Assembly (NCBI RefSeq): GCF_910591885.1
Contig: NC_063279.1
Location: 1,984,001-2,048,000, forward strand
Direction of reading: 5' to 3'
DNA from: Bombus terrestris
Lineage: Eukaryota > Arthropoda > Insecta > Hymenoptera > Apidae
DNA: 64,000 nt
The notes below the pieces were generated by a model, which worked only from the letters and a program-made list of their open reading frames with translations, was not told the origin of the DNA and did no database searches. Shown here in pieces: positions 14,001 to 26,200 of the stretch (its first letter is position 1; the number at the start of each line of letters is the position of its first letter). A program made the position numbers and the translations under genes.

Positions 14001-17000
14001 AAAGCTTCGTGCAGATTTATGAGATTAAAGTTATTTATGCGATGCCCGAGTATGAAGCGGAGCCCCTGTTTTGTTAGAAAAAGTTGATTAATTTAAATAT
14101 TTCATTGGCATAGCGATTTAAGACTTCGAATAGAAGAGTTCGATTCAAATTTTTCCTGGCTATTTGGTAGAGACGTTTCTTTCTAATTAAACTACGTAAT
14201 GTTTGAAAATCATGTATCGTAGTAAATAATATTATAACGCGATCGAATATTATAATATAATGATATTTACATCGAAGGAATTCCATTAACATCGTCGTTA
14301 ATATTTAACACCGTATTTGTCTCAAAGTACGTGTTTCTGCTCTTTGAATCGTCTTTCTTTCAACTTGCGACGCAAGGAACGCGCAACGTGTCCCCGTGAA
14401 CTTTCCACCGTTTCCCCGCGAAATGAAATATTTAAAAAACCGTCTCGTCGACGAGTTAGCTGGAAGGATCGAAACACACCTTGATTTTCATAGAGTTTAT
14501 TAGCTAACGTACCTCGATTGCGTAACAGTGAGAAACGCGTGAAGCGCGATTATAAATCCATTTCATAACGTTGACTGTTAGTGCCAGATACAGACGTATA
14601 CGCGTGTATATCGAAAGTGCAATATGTTCGCGTTAAAGCATCCGCCTGCTAAATACGGTATAAGCGTATCTTACAATCATACCGAGTGATACTGTTGCAG
14701 CGTTTCAGCTTTGTCGCTGACGTCTGAATCGTAATTGCGTACGAAATATTATAGTCCGCGAATAGGGTTTTCCTAATACGGCTATACCTTCTATGGAGAG
14801 ATAAACTACCCTACATTAGGACGTCTAACATCCTCTCTAACATCTTGTATAGAGGAACGAGCCGGGTTGTGTAACGGTTTAATAACAAGAACTATATTAC
14901 CGGCGTAAAAGAGCGAGAATATGCTTGCTGCGCGTGATCCTCCGTTCGTGTTTTATAAAAATACATGCAACTGGTCGTCCGTGTACAGAAATATTTCTTA
15001 CCGTTTTGTACGTTAATTGACACCACAGATTGCGCTCCCTACAGTGGAATATTTCTGCCGTTGAAAAAAAAAAAAAAAAAGAAAAAAGAATAAACCGTAT
15101 TCATCGACGATGGATCGTAATTTGCGACGGAAGAACGAGGTGGGGGGGGAGATCTTTTTCGCGAGGACCTTTGTTACCTTTTCGTCCGCTTATTAAGGCG
15201 TGCGTGGTAAGGACATTGTAAAATTCTGCAAAGCTCGTTTACGTACAGTGGATCGTCGATGCGTCTTGCGAATTTTCGAATTTACGTTACACTGCCAAGC
15301 AGATGTTGGTTTTGTTGCAATTCGATACGTTCACCTTAAAACACGCAACATCGTACGTTATCCTGGTTAATTTGCGTCGTGTAGGAATCATGTTAAACGT
15401 TTCCACGGACAAGATATCTATGTTGGTGGAAAAGGTTATGCGCGAAGGAAGGGCGAGAAAGTGGTCATTACGAGCGAATAGCCGCGTCGAAGTTGTGAGA
15501 ACCATAGTGTCCCGTGACTGCGTTATTAAGCAAAAATATTGCACCATTTTCAGAGCATTAACGAACAAGTTTTACAGGGGAACGTAAACCGTGGCCGGCT
15601 CGTATATTAAGCTGGTTTGAATGTTCTATGAACGAATACGACAAATCCGTGCTTCGGTTCTGACCTTCTTTGGCGCGACAGCGTGGGCGCATTTACTTCA
15701 GACGGAATTACAGTCTGCACTTACTCCATCTTACCTCAGTCATTTCAGTATAAGTAACTGCAATCGTGAACCGTGACCGCTGCTCGTATCATCTGGTTTA
15801 CGTAATTACGTACGGATACACGCGTACGTGTACCTGAATACACAGAACGTGGAATCGAGAAGTAATACGCCCGGAAATGACCACCTCTCGGTGGTCCTAC
15901 GATCAAGGAATTTAGAATTCGTCGAGAGTATAGGAAGAAACTGGTTTTACCTGAATCACGGTTTTACCATTGGAAAAGGAATCGATCGCACGTTAGTCAG
16001 GACATTGTTACAAGTTGCTACGTTATCTGGAAACGTTATGTCGCCATCGCGGGAAGTAATAATTCCAATTTTCGCGTTCAAGATCGAGAACAGAACGTTT
16101 AAGATTTTGCAATTTTTACCCCCATTTTCCGTACCATTATCTACTCGAGCAAACGTCGGTATTAACTTCCTTAGCAATTATTCGAAGCTGATACTTTAAT
16201 TTATTTCACACACATACCGTCTAATCGTTATACTCGTAACAACATGATGTAACAGAAAGCGTACGATTTTAATCGATCGTTTAAAGTACGTTGCATCGAT
16301 AATTGCAATGTATTTCTTGCTTTTCGATCGTCCTTCGATCGTCGTTGTTACGTCTTCGAATGGATAGATGAAATCTAATATACGGATCATTCAAGTACAA
16401 TATCATAGCGAGGAAACTTGGTCAAAAGCCAGGGAATGTAAATCACGCAGATAGGTTGATCTTTCTCTACGCGCAATTGTAGCGGATATGCAAAACTAGA
16501 GTAAAGTGCCAGATGCCGTTTAACGATTGGAACGAGCGCGATTCAGGCTACATATTACCTTTGCACTCGATCACGTGCGTTAGTGTATCGTAGTGTAGTA
16601 AGTTGTTTTCATTGGAAATTTATATTCGTATTCTTCTAGGACAACATAATCTGTACGATGAAATATTGGTCGATTAAATTTCATTATACTTTTCTATGAT
16701 CCTTGACGGACACTTTAACGATGTTTTCGTCGTTTTCTCATCGATGTTTTAATTACTTTCGTCATCTTCGTAACTGTACCACGCGTATCGTTACTTCAAA
16801 GATCTGTTATAACCAAAGTATCATGGCATATCAAAGTCGTATAATCGAAGCATTTAATAAAAAGTATCGTCTTGTCCTCTCGGATAAGAAATTTTTCGAT
16901 ATTTTGGATCGTCTCGATCGCATTTGCTTCGAGCAAAGAAATGACGGCGCGTTAGACTGTTCGTACAATCAGGGCAATAGAGTCGCATATATTGTAGTTT

Positions 17001-18009
17001 TCCTACTTGCCCAACGCGGATATCGCGTTACGTACATAATGTCGAGTAAAAGTACTCGCAGATGCTTGAACCCTTATCGTTTATCAACTGATTTAGCCGT
17101 TGTTGAAAGAACTGTGACACGGTAACGCGTTTTGCTTCCGCATATGTTGTGGCACGCTTATCGCATATGGAAACCTCCGCATAAACTACATCTCGTTCGT
17201 GAAACTCTAAACTCGTTGTTTGTATAGTTGTAGGGATTTTTATAAAAGCGAGTTAGCGTCGATATCGATGCACGATAAACGATATCCGACATTTCTCAAC
17301 CATGACGGATCGGTTTCTATTTTGCAAGGCAAATAGCACTTGACACGTTTGTGCATTGCAAAATTTTACAAATATACGAATCTCGTTACCTCATCCACTT
17401 GGCAGGCCACGCTCCAATTCGAATCGAAACACTAACATGATTCGTTTAACACATTTTCTGCAACAATTTATTACATCTGCTGGTTTATATTCGCCGCTAT
17501 TTAACGCAAAGTATTTACGCCGCATTGATATAGCAATAGCCGCGCGACTGCCGAAAATTTTCTCATCCAATCGCATCGTTCGTGTCGTTCACAAATCATA
17601 AACACGTCCCTGCGGTAAAATTATGCGCTCGCCTTATCCACTCGTATCGCGTAAATTACGAGTCAACGGTAGACCGGTTTCGGTCGAACTGAACCCGAAA
17701 CGAAAGAGAAATGTTCATTTTTTATATTTGAAATACGAGAAAGTAAATTTCTGGAATGGCTACAACGCTATCGCAACTGGCATCTAAATCTAATTTGACG
17801 AAGCAAAGTGTTTGTATTTTGACAGGATTCTATATTTTTCATTTACTTGTTATAATCCATACTGAAAAAACAAACGAACAAATAGAACGCGAACGATCGA
17901 TATTCGTTGCTCGTATAGAGTATATCCGTAATACGAAAGCAACGATTTCTTTTCCCGGTTATGTTGGCGAAACCGGTGTACTTGGTAGTCACGTTGACTC
18001 GATTCATTG
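8050..18009. other. Gene-poor region downstream of TFIP11
   Basis: About 10 kb without a gene I can support. Open frames of 60-140 codons occur on both strands but show no known motif, splice structure or composition bias. Local features: a perfect 12 bp inverted repeat at 10253-10288, a 17 bp A-run at 15064-15080, and GC-richer patches around 8350-8760, 9360-9760 and 13030-13500. No transposon termini were recognised. Confidence 0.5.
10253..10288. repeat. Perfect 12 bp inverted repeat (small hairpin)
   Basis: AGCATCACGACT (10253-10264) is followed after a 12-base loop by its exact reverse complement AGTCGTGATGCT (10277-10288). Pairing does not extend well beyond the stem, so it is too short for an ordinary pre-miRNA. 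It could act as a paired binding site or a small RNA structure; the function is unknown. Confidence 0.75.
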
Positions 18010-18650
18010 ACAGAAAGATCCGAATGAGCGTTGGAAATGTCCGAGGCGCGGCGACGAGCGCAAGCGGTTCTCGTTCGGCGGAGCCGCCCGCGCAGCGACT
18101 CGGCCGCGCCGAAGGGGGCCGAGATTGGCCGAGGCCGAACGAACGCGGACGAATAGTCGGCTCGAATCGCACTGCCGCGATGCATCGGTTCGAACGCGCG
18201 CACGGGCTGGCTGTCTCGCTTGTCTCCCTAGTGCGTCGTTCGAGGTTCGTCCTCTCTCGTTTCTCCGTTATCGCGAATCGCGACGGCGCGGTGGCGTGTT
18301 CGGGTTTTCGAAAATACGCGCGCTACCGCGACCCGTCACCGACACCGGCGTCGTCTCACCGCGCTCTCGCCTGACGTTTCCGACGTCACCGGTAAGCCCG
18401 CAAACATTTTCCCCGAGTCCGACTGAGTGACTCGATGAACTCGTTGCCCGCGTGACACTTGAATACGATCGTCGACGCGCGCGCACGTCGTTATCCATCG
18501 ACCGACACGCGGTTTCGAACATCGTTCGTGACAGATTCTCACCGTGTCTCATCACGCTTCGAACTTTGTGCAACGTTTCCACGCGAACCTCTTGCTGCGT
18601 CCGCGTAATCGTGCTATACGTCATCGGGGGTTAAACGACGAGCGACGAAG
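18010..18650. promoter_or_regulatory. CpG-dense block, probable promoter / 5' UTR
   Basis: This stretch is much richer in G+C and CpG than its surroundings (for example around 18030-18140 and 18280-18360). Every frame is open for long distances and arginine/serine-rich, as expected of GC-rich non-coding DNA. It lies just upstream of the candidate first coding exon at 18892-18948. I infer a promoter and 5' UTR for a plus-strand gene; no transcription start can be read directly. Confidence 0.45.
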
Positions 18651-18891
18651 GAAGACAAACGCTTGGAACACCGAAAGTGTGATATATGTGCCAATTGTCG
18701 AACTAACCTTTACGTTAGTGCATGCACGTGCCGCGTGGCTGTCTACGACTTGAAGTTTCCGCTGTTATACGAAATACGCGCCGATTAGCTACGCGAGGAC
18801 CACAAGTTCCAAAGTTTTGTTTTAGAGGAGAAACGGCAAAGGGTCGATAGATTGACAAAGTGAGAAAAGCGATCCCAGAACCAGGCCCGTT

Positions 18892-18948
18892 ATGGATTCC
18901 TATCCGATGGTGAGTCGTTTCTTGATATCGTTGCACATCCTTCTCCAG
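18892..18948 (+). CDS. Candidate first coding exon with signal peptide
   Basis: An ATG in good context (G at -3, G at +4) opens a 19-codon frame beginning MDSYPMVSRFLISLHILLQ, which is hydrophobic from residue 7 on. It ends exactly at CAG|GTGTGT, a good splice donor, in phase 0. Without splicing the frame stops three codons later. It follows a CpG-dense block. This fits the signal-peptide exon of a secreted or membrane protein whose remaining exons lie far downstream, a common layout for insect neuronal cell-surface genes. No second exon could be identified in the window. An alternative shorter donor, ATG|GTGAGT at 18909/18910, also exists. The family is not recognised. Confidence 0.4.
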
Positions 18949-21518
18949 GTGTGTTGATACGCTGACATCATCGCATTTTTCTTGGCCGCGTTCAAATTGC
19001 TGCCGGTGTTAACTTCCGCCATGTATGCATACTGGAAAAATTCCAAAGTTTATCAACCCTGTGCGATCGGAATCGAATTCGGCATTTTGTAATTTGCCCG
19101 TATTCTCGTACTTTCGTAATCAACGATCTATCTTTACGCATTTCTACCAAATTAAATTTGCACGTAACATACGTGTATACGTTTAATATACAGATTTCTA
19201 ATACAGTGATTAGGTAATATCGCGAACGTGCGATTTCACGGATCGTACAAATTTCCGATCGTACGTAAAATAATCGAACGATCGTGGAGATGACGAATCA
19301 AGTTTCTCGTTAATGTTCTCGTCGTTGTTATATTATATACGTTCGTTTTACCATGTTCGTCGTTTTAATTTGCACGGTAAGAAGAAGAATAGGAAACGTC
19401 CATTGCCAGCCTACTACTTTACCGGAAAACATAAGAATGTAAATATGTTCGTAGCTTTGGGATAAAAGAGACGATATATCATCATTATACGAATTTCGTA
19501 GACCACACAAGACGGATAACTTTGTTCGATTTATAACTCGAAGTAACTCGGATATGTCGAAACAAAGTTTAACTACCTAATATACGTGCAACTCCGCGAT
19601 CGTAACTACTAGATTAGTCAAATTTCAAGCAAATTGCCAGTCGTTTACTCTAGCAACCGGTTTCGAGCATTCCGATCGTTAAATTTCGTCGAATCTGGTA
19701 AAGATCGATTATCGAAAGGCAATGTCGCTGCACGTTTGCAACGAATAAAGACATTTCTTATTATTGGTAGCGAGCATTCGATCGGGACAGCGAGAGTGCT
19801 ATTATGTCATCAAGCGCGATAGGCACAATGAGTGCCTAAGGATCGGATATTTTCATAATCGTGAACGGAATGACAATAATGACCAGCGTATGTTACCGCC
19901 TCTGGAAAAGGCCATTAGCGAGCCGTGCAAATGTAGCAATTCGCGCGTCACCGCAAAAACAAGCCGTCGTTTGGAAAATTGCGATTCATCGCGCGTAACG
20001 ATCGCATTTTGTTTTTTTATTTATTAGTTTTTGGAACACAAAGCGGTCGTACTTTTTGCAACAAAATTTCCTTTTTACAACTAGTCCGTGTACAAGCAAC
20101 GTTGGACATTTTTCTTAGCGAATCATCGAGATGCACGTTGCCACGTGGATATTTGGCCGTACGTAAGAAGAAGATGCATCGAGATCTTTAAAATTGCGAA
20201 ACGTTGGAAGCGAGATTTAACGGACCTACTAAACGTATTTCTCGTACAAATATTCCTTCTGATTCGTATAAAATTTTCCACGGAACAGTCAAGATTAAGG
20301 TGGCTCGTTGTTGCGGCGAAAACTCCTCGTATTTCGGGGGGAGCAGTTGGCAATTAATTGGAAAATTATCGCCGTATCTTTGCAACGTCGCTTTGCAATA
20401 ATAAGGCAGATATATCGAAGGAGCAAAACGCGAAGCAAAGTCGCGCTCGGCTAGTTGCTGCAACCGCTGCAGATGAGCTCTCCGGATTGAGCGGCACGAT
20501 AATGATCTCTCCACGGTGTTATCTTGATCCTCGCAAACTCGCTGCCGGAGAATACCTTGCGAGTTCCAATTTCGTGCAAATTATCCACTTCTTTGCGTCG
20601 ATTTTATTCGTAAACGCGAGATATATATTCGTCGACTTCTTAAAAGCTGGCTCTTACGCGCGACTAAAATTGTGCCGTTGTTCCTTGCGACCCCGGAGGA
20701 CCAGATCTCTGGATTTAATACGAAGATAACGATCTGCTCGCGTCCTTATCTCGATCTTTGTTGCCTCGTTGAAAGGAACGCTACCGATGTTCCACTTTTA
20801 ACCAAATTATCGTCTTCCTCTTCGGCCTCTTCTGAATTTCATCGATAACGCGAGATGCATATTTTACCGTTTCTTAAAAGCTATCGTTTACAAGGAATAA
20901 AAGTGGAATCGTTGTTCGTGGCGACCGCGAACGACGAGATCTCTAGATTTACCGGCAGGATAACGATCTTTTCTATAACGGTATCTCGATCCTCGTAAGT
21001 TACTATCTGTAGCGAATGAATTTTCGATGCTCCGATTTGCTACAAACTACCGACCCAACGTCCGCATTTCCGACGTCCAGTTTTATCAGCCGCTCGTTCC
21101 TTGACTTTCTAAAACATCACTTTTACGTAGAACGTGAACGCGATTACGCTCGTAGTTTGATGTTTATATCGGACGATCGTTTTACTATGTTCGGTCGGCC
21201 GATTAATTAATGCACATAGCAAGCACCGGTACTTGATTTATCGCACAGCCGAGGCACGTTTTAGATAAATTGCGTGTTACGGAAATTTAAGAGGTAAAAG
21301 CTTCGGTAGATTTTAGGAAAATCGAGATCGACGAGATACGGAATCTCCAAGCTTTTCGTTCGACGGTTCAATTCGGTTCGGCATTGTATTGCTTGGCGAC
21401 TAAGCGATCGCGGATTTTGTCAATAGGCGGTCTTATCATTATTCTTTTGTTTTGTCGACGTGTTCGAAGCACCTAGCCTATATCGTTTTCTTATTGTTTG
21501 GGCTTCCAGCTTTAATTT
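18949..21518. other. Region without recognised gene
   Basis: If the candidate exon at 18892 is real, this is the start of its long first intron. Around 20400-21010 two loosely similar blocks occur, with related words such as CGAGATATATATTCGTCGAC and CGAGATGCATATTTTACCG and repeated GATCTCT phrases, suggesting an old local duplication. Nothing else was recognised. Confidence 0.4.
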
Positions 21519-21874
21519 TGTAGTATCGTAAACTATTATGATCAGTTTAATAACGATAAATGGATTAAACAGATGTTGATTAAACAGAAAACAATGGCTA
21601 TTAAACGCGAACTAATTGCAACAAACGTATAATAATTAAAACGACTAGATAATTAATTAACAATTCTCGTCAAATTCAACTCTCTCTTAACAACGCCAAC
21701 GACTCTATCTCGACAACGCAATCCGCACTCTCTGATTTCTCAATTCATACTGCTGTTAATTCGTTTATCGTCCCTTAGCAAACTCTTGTCTTAGCCTCGC
21801 TACGCACATGCTCAGCAACCGCTTGTTTACAATCCGCACGACGCCCCCAGGCCCCCCTCGTCCACGACATTACA
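21519..21874 (+). mobile_element. Non-autonomous DNA element, GTAG family, copy G1
   Basis: The element is 356 bp, with termini TGTAGTATCGTAAAC and GTCCACGACATTACA that are imperfect inverted repeats. It is flanked by a direct ATTT duplication (21515-21518 and 21875-21878). The inside has no coding capacity: an AT-rich left half, then a pyrimidine-rich stretch, then a C-rich end. The same sequence recurs at five other places in this window. Superfamily unassigned. Confidence 0.75.
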
Positions 21875-21974
21875 ATTTAGTAAAAAAATTGTATCGATTA
21901 GATATTTAGTTTCGTTTTTATCCCAATTTAAAAATGGAAGAATAAGGCGCGCATTTCAGACGTGTTTTATCGTA

Positions 21975-22195
21975 TTAGGTCGTCCGAAAAGTTTCTTCCG
22001 TTTTATAAGGAAATAATGGATGCACAAGATTTTTCGTTTTATATTATTTTATCCAATTACGTACGATCCATTTTCTTCTATCAAGATAAAGATAACAACG
22101 TTCGATAGATTATAGATATTCACGTTTGTATAAAGATGCGAAGTTGTAAAAGACGTCTGTGTAAAAGAAGACACTTTTCAACAGTAACAACCTAA
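21975..22195 (+). mobile_element. Tc/mariner-type MITE, copy M1
   Basis: A 221 bp element beginning TTAGGTCGTCCGAAAAG and ending with a degenerate inverted copy finishing in ACAACCTAA. TA dinucleotides flank both ends (21973-21974 and 22196-22197). It has no coding capacity and closely matches M2 at 37933. It sits directly against the 5' side of a decayed mariner whose own 3' terminus belongs to a different family. Confidence 0.8.
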
Positions 22196-23224
22196 TATTA
22201 TTTGCGAAAAGGCAAGAACGCATCGCAAACACGCAAGAAGTTATGTGCCGTATATGAAAATGAAGCGTTGCGAGAAAGGCAGTGTGAAAATTGCTTTGGC
22301 AAATTTCGCTCTGCTGATTTTTCATTGACAAATGCTCAGAAAAATGATCTGGCCGCCCGGTCGAAGTTGACGAGACCCATATCAAGGCCATCATCGATTC
22401 AGATCGTCATAGCACAACGCGTGAGATTGCAGAGAAGCTCGATGTATCGCATATATGCATGGAAGAAAAATTAAAACAGCTTGGCCATGTGAAGAGACTC
22501 GATTTATGGGTCGTCAGCTCGAGGAAATTCATTTGACGCAACGCATTAGCATCTGCGATTCGCTTCTGAAACGCAACGATATTGATCCATTTCTGAGTCG
22601 ACTGATTACTGGCGACGAAAATTGGATAGTTTATAACGAAGTTAATCGGAAAAGATCGTGGGTGACGCGAGATGAACCAGCCCAGACGACACCAAAAGCT
22701 GTGATTCACCGAAAAAAGATTATGCTGTTTGGTGGGATTATAAAGGAATTCTGTACTTTGAGCTTTTGCCAAGAAACCGAACGATTAAGTCGAACGTGTA
22801 AGTCCAAAAACTCGCCAAACTGAGCGATGTAGTTGAAGAAAGGCGGCGAGAATTGGGAAATCGTAAGGGTGTTGTTTCCAGCATGACAATGCAAAGCCCT
22901 ACACGTCTTTGTCACTCGCCAAAAATTATCGCAATTAAGTTGGGATGTGTTGTCAAATCCACCAGATAGCGCCTTCAGATTACCATTTATTTCGTTCCAT
23001 GCGGAAGTCCTTGAATGGTAAAATTTTTAATGACGCTGACCATGTAAAATCACATTTTATTCAGTTTTCTGGCAAAGATCAGAAGTTTCACGAACATGGA
23101 ATTACGACACTGCTAGAAAGATGGCAAAAGGTCAATATCTAATTAAATAAAGTTATATTTTTAAGCAAAAATGTTGAATTTTCCTTTTCATTTAAAATAC
23201 GCAAACACCTAGTCGCCAATCCAT
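22196..23224 (+). pseudogene. Mellifera-type mariner with decayed transposase
   Basis: Recognisable mariner transposase broken into several frames. In order: KLCAVYENEALRERQ and FGKFRSADFSL (DNA-binding part, 22240-22330); HLTQRISICDSLLKRNDIDP and TGDENWIVYNEVNRKRSW (first catalytic Asp, about 22530-22660); QHDNAKPYTSL in another frame (second Asp, about 22875-22910); and APSDYHLFRS with the C-terminal LLERWQKV (22970-23140), where the PPYSPD stretch before the third Asp is damaged. The 3' inverted repeat (about 23193-23224, ACGCAAACACCTAGTCGCC) matches the mellifera-subfamily terminus. The N-terminus and the matching 5' repeat are missing. Cut-and-paste activity is lost. Confidence 0.9.
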
Positions 23225-26200
23225 ATATTTTCTGTAGCTCGATACAAGCTGTTAGCGTCGTCGAAACAACTTCTGGCCTGATTATCGTTGGCGACGCTAA
23301 CAAACATACAGGTCGTAGCATATCGAGAATATGGTACTTGGAGAGGAAACAGAGTGGATCAGTTTGACTGGCGAATAGCTGGCGTAACTCTTGTCAAGAG
23401 CCCGGAGCGTGATTCCTGATACAAGCTGTATAATTTGCGAAGCTAACCCCGACGAGAACACCCAAGCAAGGTCCGATCCATCCGGAGGTATATTTAAAAA
23501 GAAGGAATGTGCGTCCGTTTGTTTCGCTTTGGTTTATTTAGCGGGGCTGCGCGGAGAGTCACAAAGAAATTCCAGGCTCGTCGAAAGGTCAAGATCGGGT
23601 TTATTTACTTGGAGCCGGAGAGCGGCGTGGAACGAGGCGCAATTAATCGCCGAGCTATCGCGATATCCCCGGAAGGAGGCCCGTAAACCGGCAGAAATAA
23701 CCGGCTGGAATTTAACGCGATACAGAATCGCGTTATTAGTCAGCGGCAGCGCGGATCTCTCATCGTCGGATCGCTGGCGGAGGATGGCGCGGTCGCGAGT
23801 TCATCGAGCTATCCTCGTAATCAGCTCCGCTTTACTCAGACTGCCGCGGTACCGGCTATTATTTCGACCTTCCCGCGCATTCCATGACGCGACTGCTACC
23901 TGCTTTTTGTTTCCTTGCACGAACGAAATCCTTGGAATGGTCCGTGGATGAAGTCATTTCGAAGGAAAAGAAACGATGGCGCTCATCGCGGCAACCTTGC
24001 TTATTCGCCATCTTTTCGCCAACTGTTCTGGCCAGCCTTGTCATTCTTTTCGACAGTTTATCGCGATCGATGAAACCATCGAGGCAGATGGTGGACGGCC
24101 GTGAACGCGCGACGCTTTGTCGCGGATAACCGGGATGTCCGCAGCAACGACGAGATCGCCACGCCGTTACGAATTTTCCTTCGATATTTTCTCCTCCTTT
24201 TCGCTTCTTAGGCCATCTTCCTTTTTCGGTTCCTCTTCAACAGCTCGAATGGTACAAGTTCGGCGGTGTCGGATGTGTACGTTGAACAGCAGAATCTCGA
24301 AACACGATACACGATACGATTGTAATTTTACGTACAGCGAGGAACACCGGCCGACGAGTGTGCTTTATAAGGTGCTTGTTAAATTTTACAACCGGTCATT
24401 ATGCCCTCGATTCTGGTAAAACTCGAGGAAATAATAATAACGCGCGGTTTAACCGTCTCCACGTTCCCGATACGTCTGCGATGCCACGTTTTCGGTTTCC
24501 CTACGACCGATCTCACGCGAAGAATGGCCCGATATTCCGTAAGGAGATCCGCTTTCGTGCGCCTAATTCCACCTCGTCTCTTCTTTCATCCTCTCGTCTT
24601 TTGTGCTTCGATAAGACAACTAAAAAATCCCAAACTCAATCGTCGTTGCATTTTCTACCATCAATTTGCCATTGGTTAACGAGCGATAGAACGCGTCGTA
24701 TTTTCTACCAGTCGCGTGGTCTACTTCAAACTAAGAGAACTTGAAAGTAATTTAACGCTGTACCGACATCCCAGTCGCAGATTCTCCCTGGCGCCGGCTC
24801 TGTTTCGGTTTAGACTCTCCAATACCATTCTTTTCGTTCATCGCGAACGGTACGTTTTTCAAATTGGTACAAAACCGTGGCAGCTTATAAAACAACTCAA
24901 CTGACGCAACTGAGCAAGGTACCTTAGTACCAAATAAGAAATTACTGCTCAAACAACGAGAAAGATCGTCGGCGACAAAAAGCCGATTAACAGGCTATCG
25001 ATCGGTAAGCGTCGATAACAAAAAACCGATTAATCGGCTATCGGTCGGTAAAGCGTTAACGTACGACGAGACAAAGAGACAAAATACGAACCGTATGAAC
25101 TGCGTATTCTAAAAACCGACACGGGTGACTCTGCTGTCGCGTCCTTTTCGCGACAGAAACTGAAACAAACGCGACGCAAACGTGCCACAGACATTGCATT
25201 TCCTGTATTTATCTTGAAACCTTTAAAACACAAAGTTATCGAAGGTTGAACAAGACGACGGGTATAAAATAACGCGAATAGAAGACAGCGAAGGACGACG
25301 ACGTTAGCGAAACCTTTCGGCTGCGATGACGATTTTATCGATGCGTCTTCGGAGATCGAAGATACGTATCATGCATGCCGGAGGAAATATCGAGCGAGCA
25401 ACGTGCGAATGCGTGCGAGGATACGTTGAGAGAGGAAAAGAAGGTGCGAGAACTACCGGATGACCGAGACAGTTACCGAAAAAAAGGAAGCTGCGAAAGG
25501 AAAAAGAAAAGAAAAGAGACGGCATCACGCGAAAGTTATATATATTTTTTCATTATATCTACATCGCTTTTTATTTCATTGAACTGCCGATTGCTTCATC
25601 TTTACGTAAAATGATATTTCTGATAGAATTCTCGCAGAAGATCCCATCTCGCGCGTACGTCGAACACGATCTTCCTTCTGTTTCTTTTTTTTTTTTTTCA
25701 TTTTGCACGGTCGTCGTGGTCGTCCGAGTCGCGACTACGATCTCTCGAGTTATTTTTTATCGGTGGTCGTGTGTCATCGAGAGGAAAAACGATGTACGTG
25801 TGCGCTCGATCGACGATAAACGAGCGTGTACGTGCTCGTTCCCTTGTCTTCTTGACATACATAATAACGCGCATAATTTCGCCATAAATTATCAGCCGGA
25901 TATATTCTAATTCCGGTGCGTGGGTAAACGGTTATTATTGCAGGTTCGCGATGACTCGGAATCGCGGAGAATTGCCACGGCATCGTTCCGATGCTCTCGA
26001 CGATGCCTGGAAACTTACGATGCCATATGGGACACGTCCGAGCACGCAATAATTTATGATAGCTTTCTTAAAACGATGCTGGATTCCAGCTGGTGAAGCG
26101 TGCGTATAAAGTATAAACGAGGATTGATTGCATCCTCCGGGTCTCTGCTATACATACGCACCTGAGCAACTGCAGATTGTTTAAAGCGAAGCCTCGATGA

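Noticed and set aside
16703..17125. 140-codon open frame (contains FNKKYRLVLSDKKFFDILD)
   Set aside because: The peptide looks mildly protein-like but shows no family motif, and it stands alone without splice or promoter context. Chance cannot be excluded.
22202..23142. Active mariner transposase
   Set aside because: Several frame changes, a damaged region before the third catalytic Asp and a missing N-terminus rule out a functional protein.
23391..23951. 186-codon open frame
   Set aside because: Lies in GC-rich DNA with no recognisable domain, splice signals or codon pattern; more likely non-coding.
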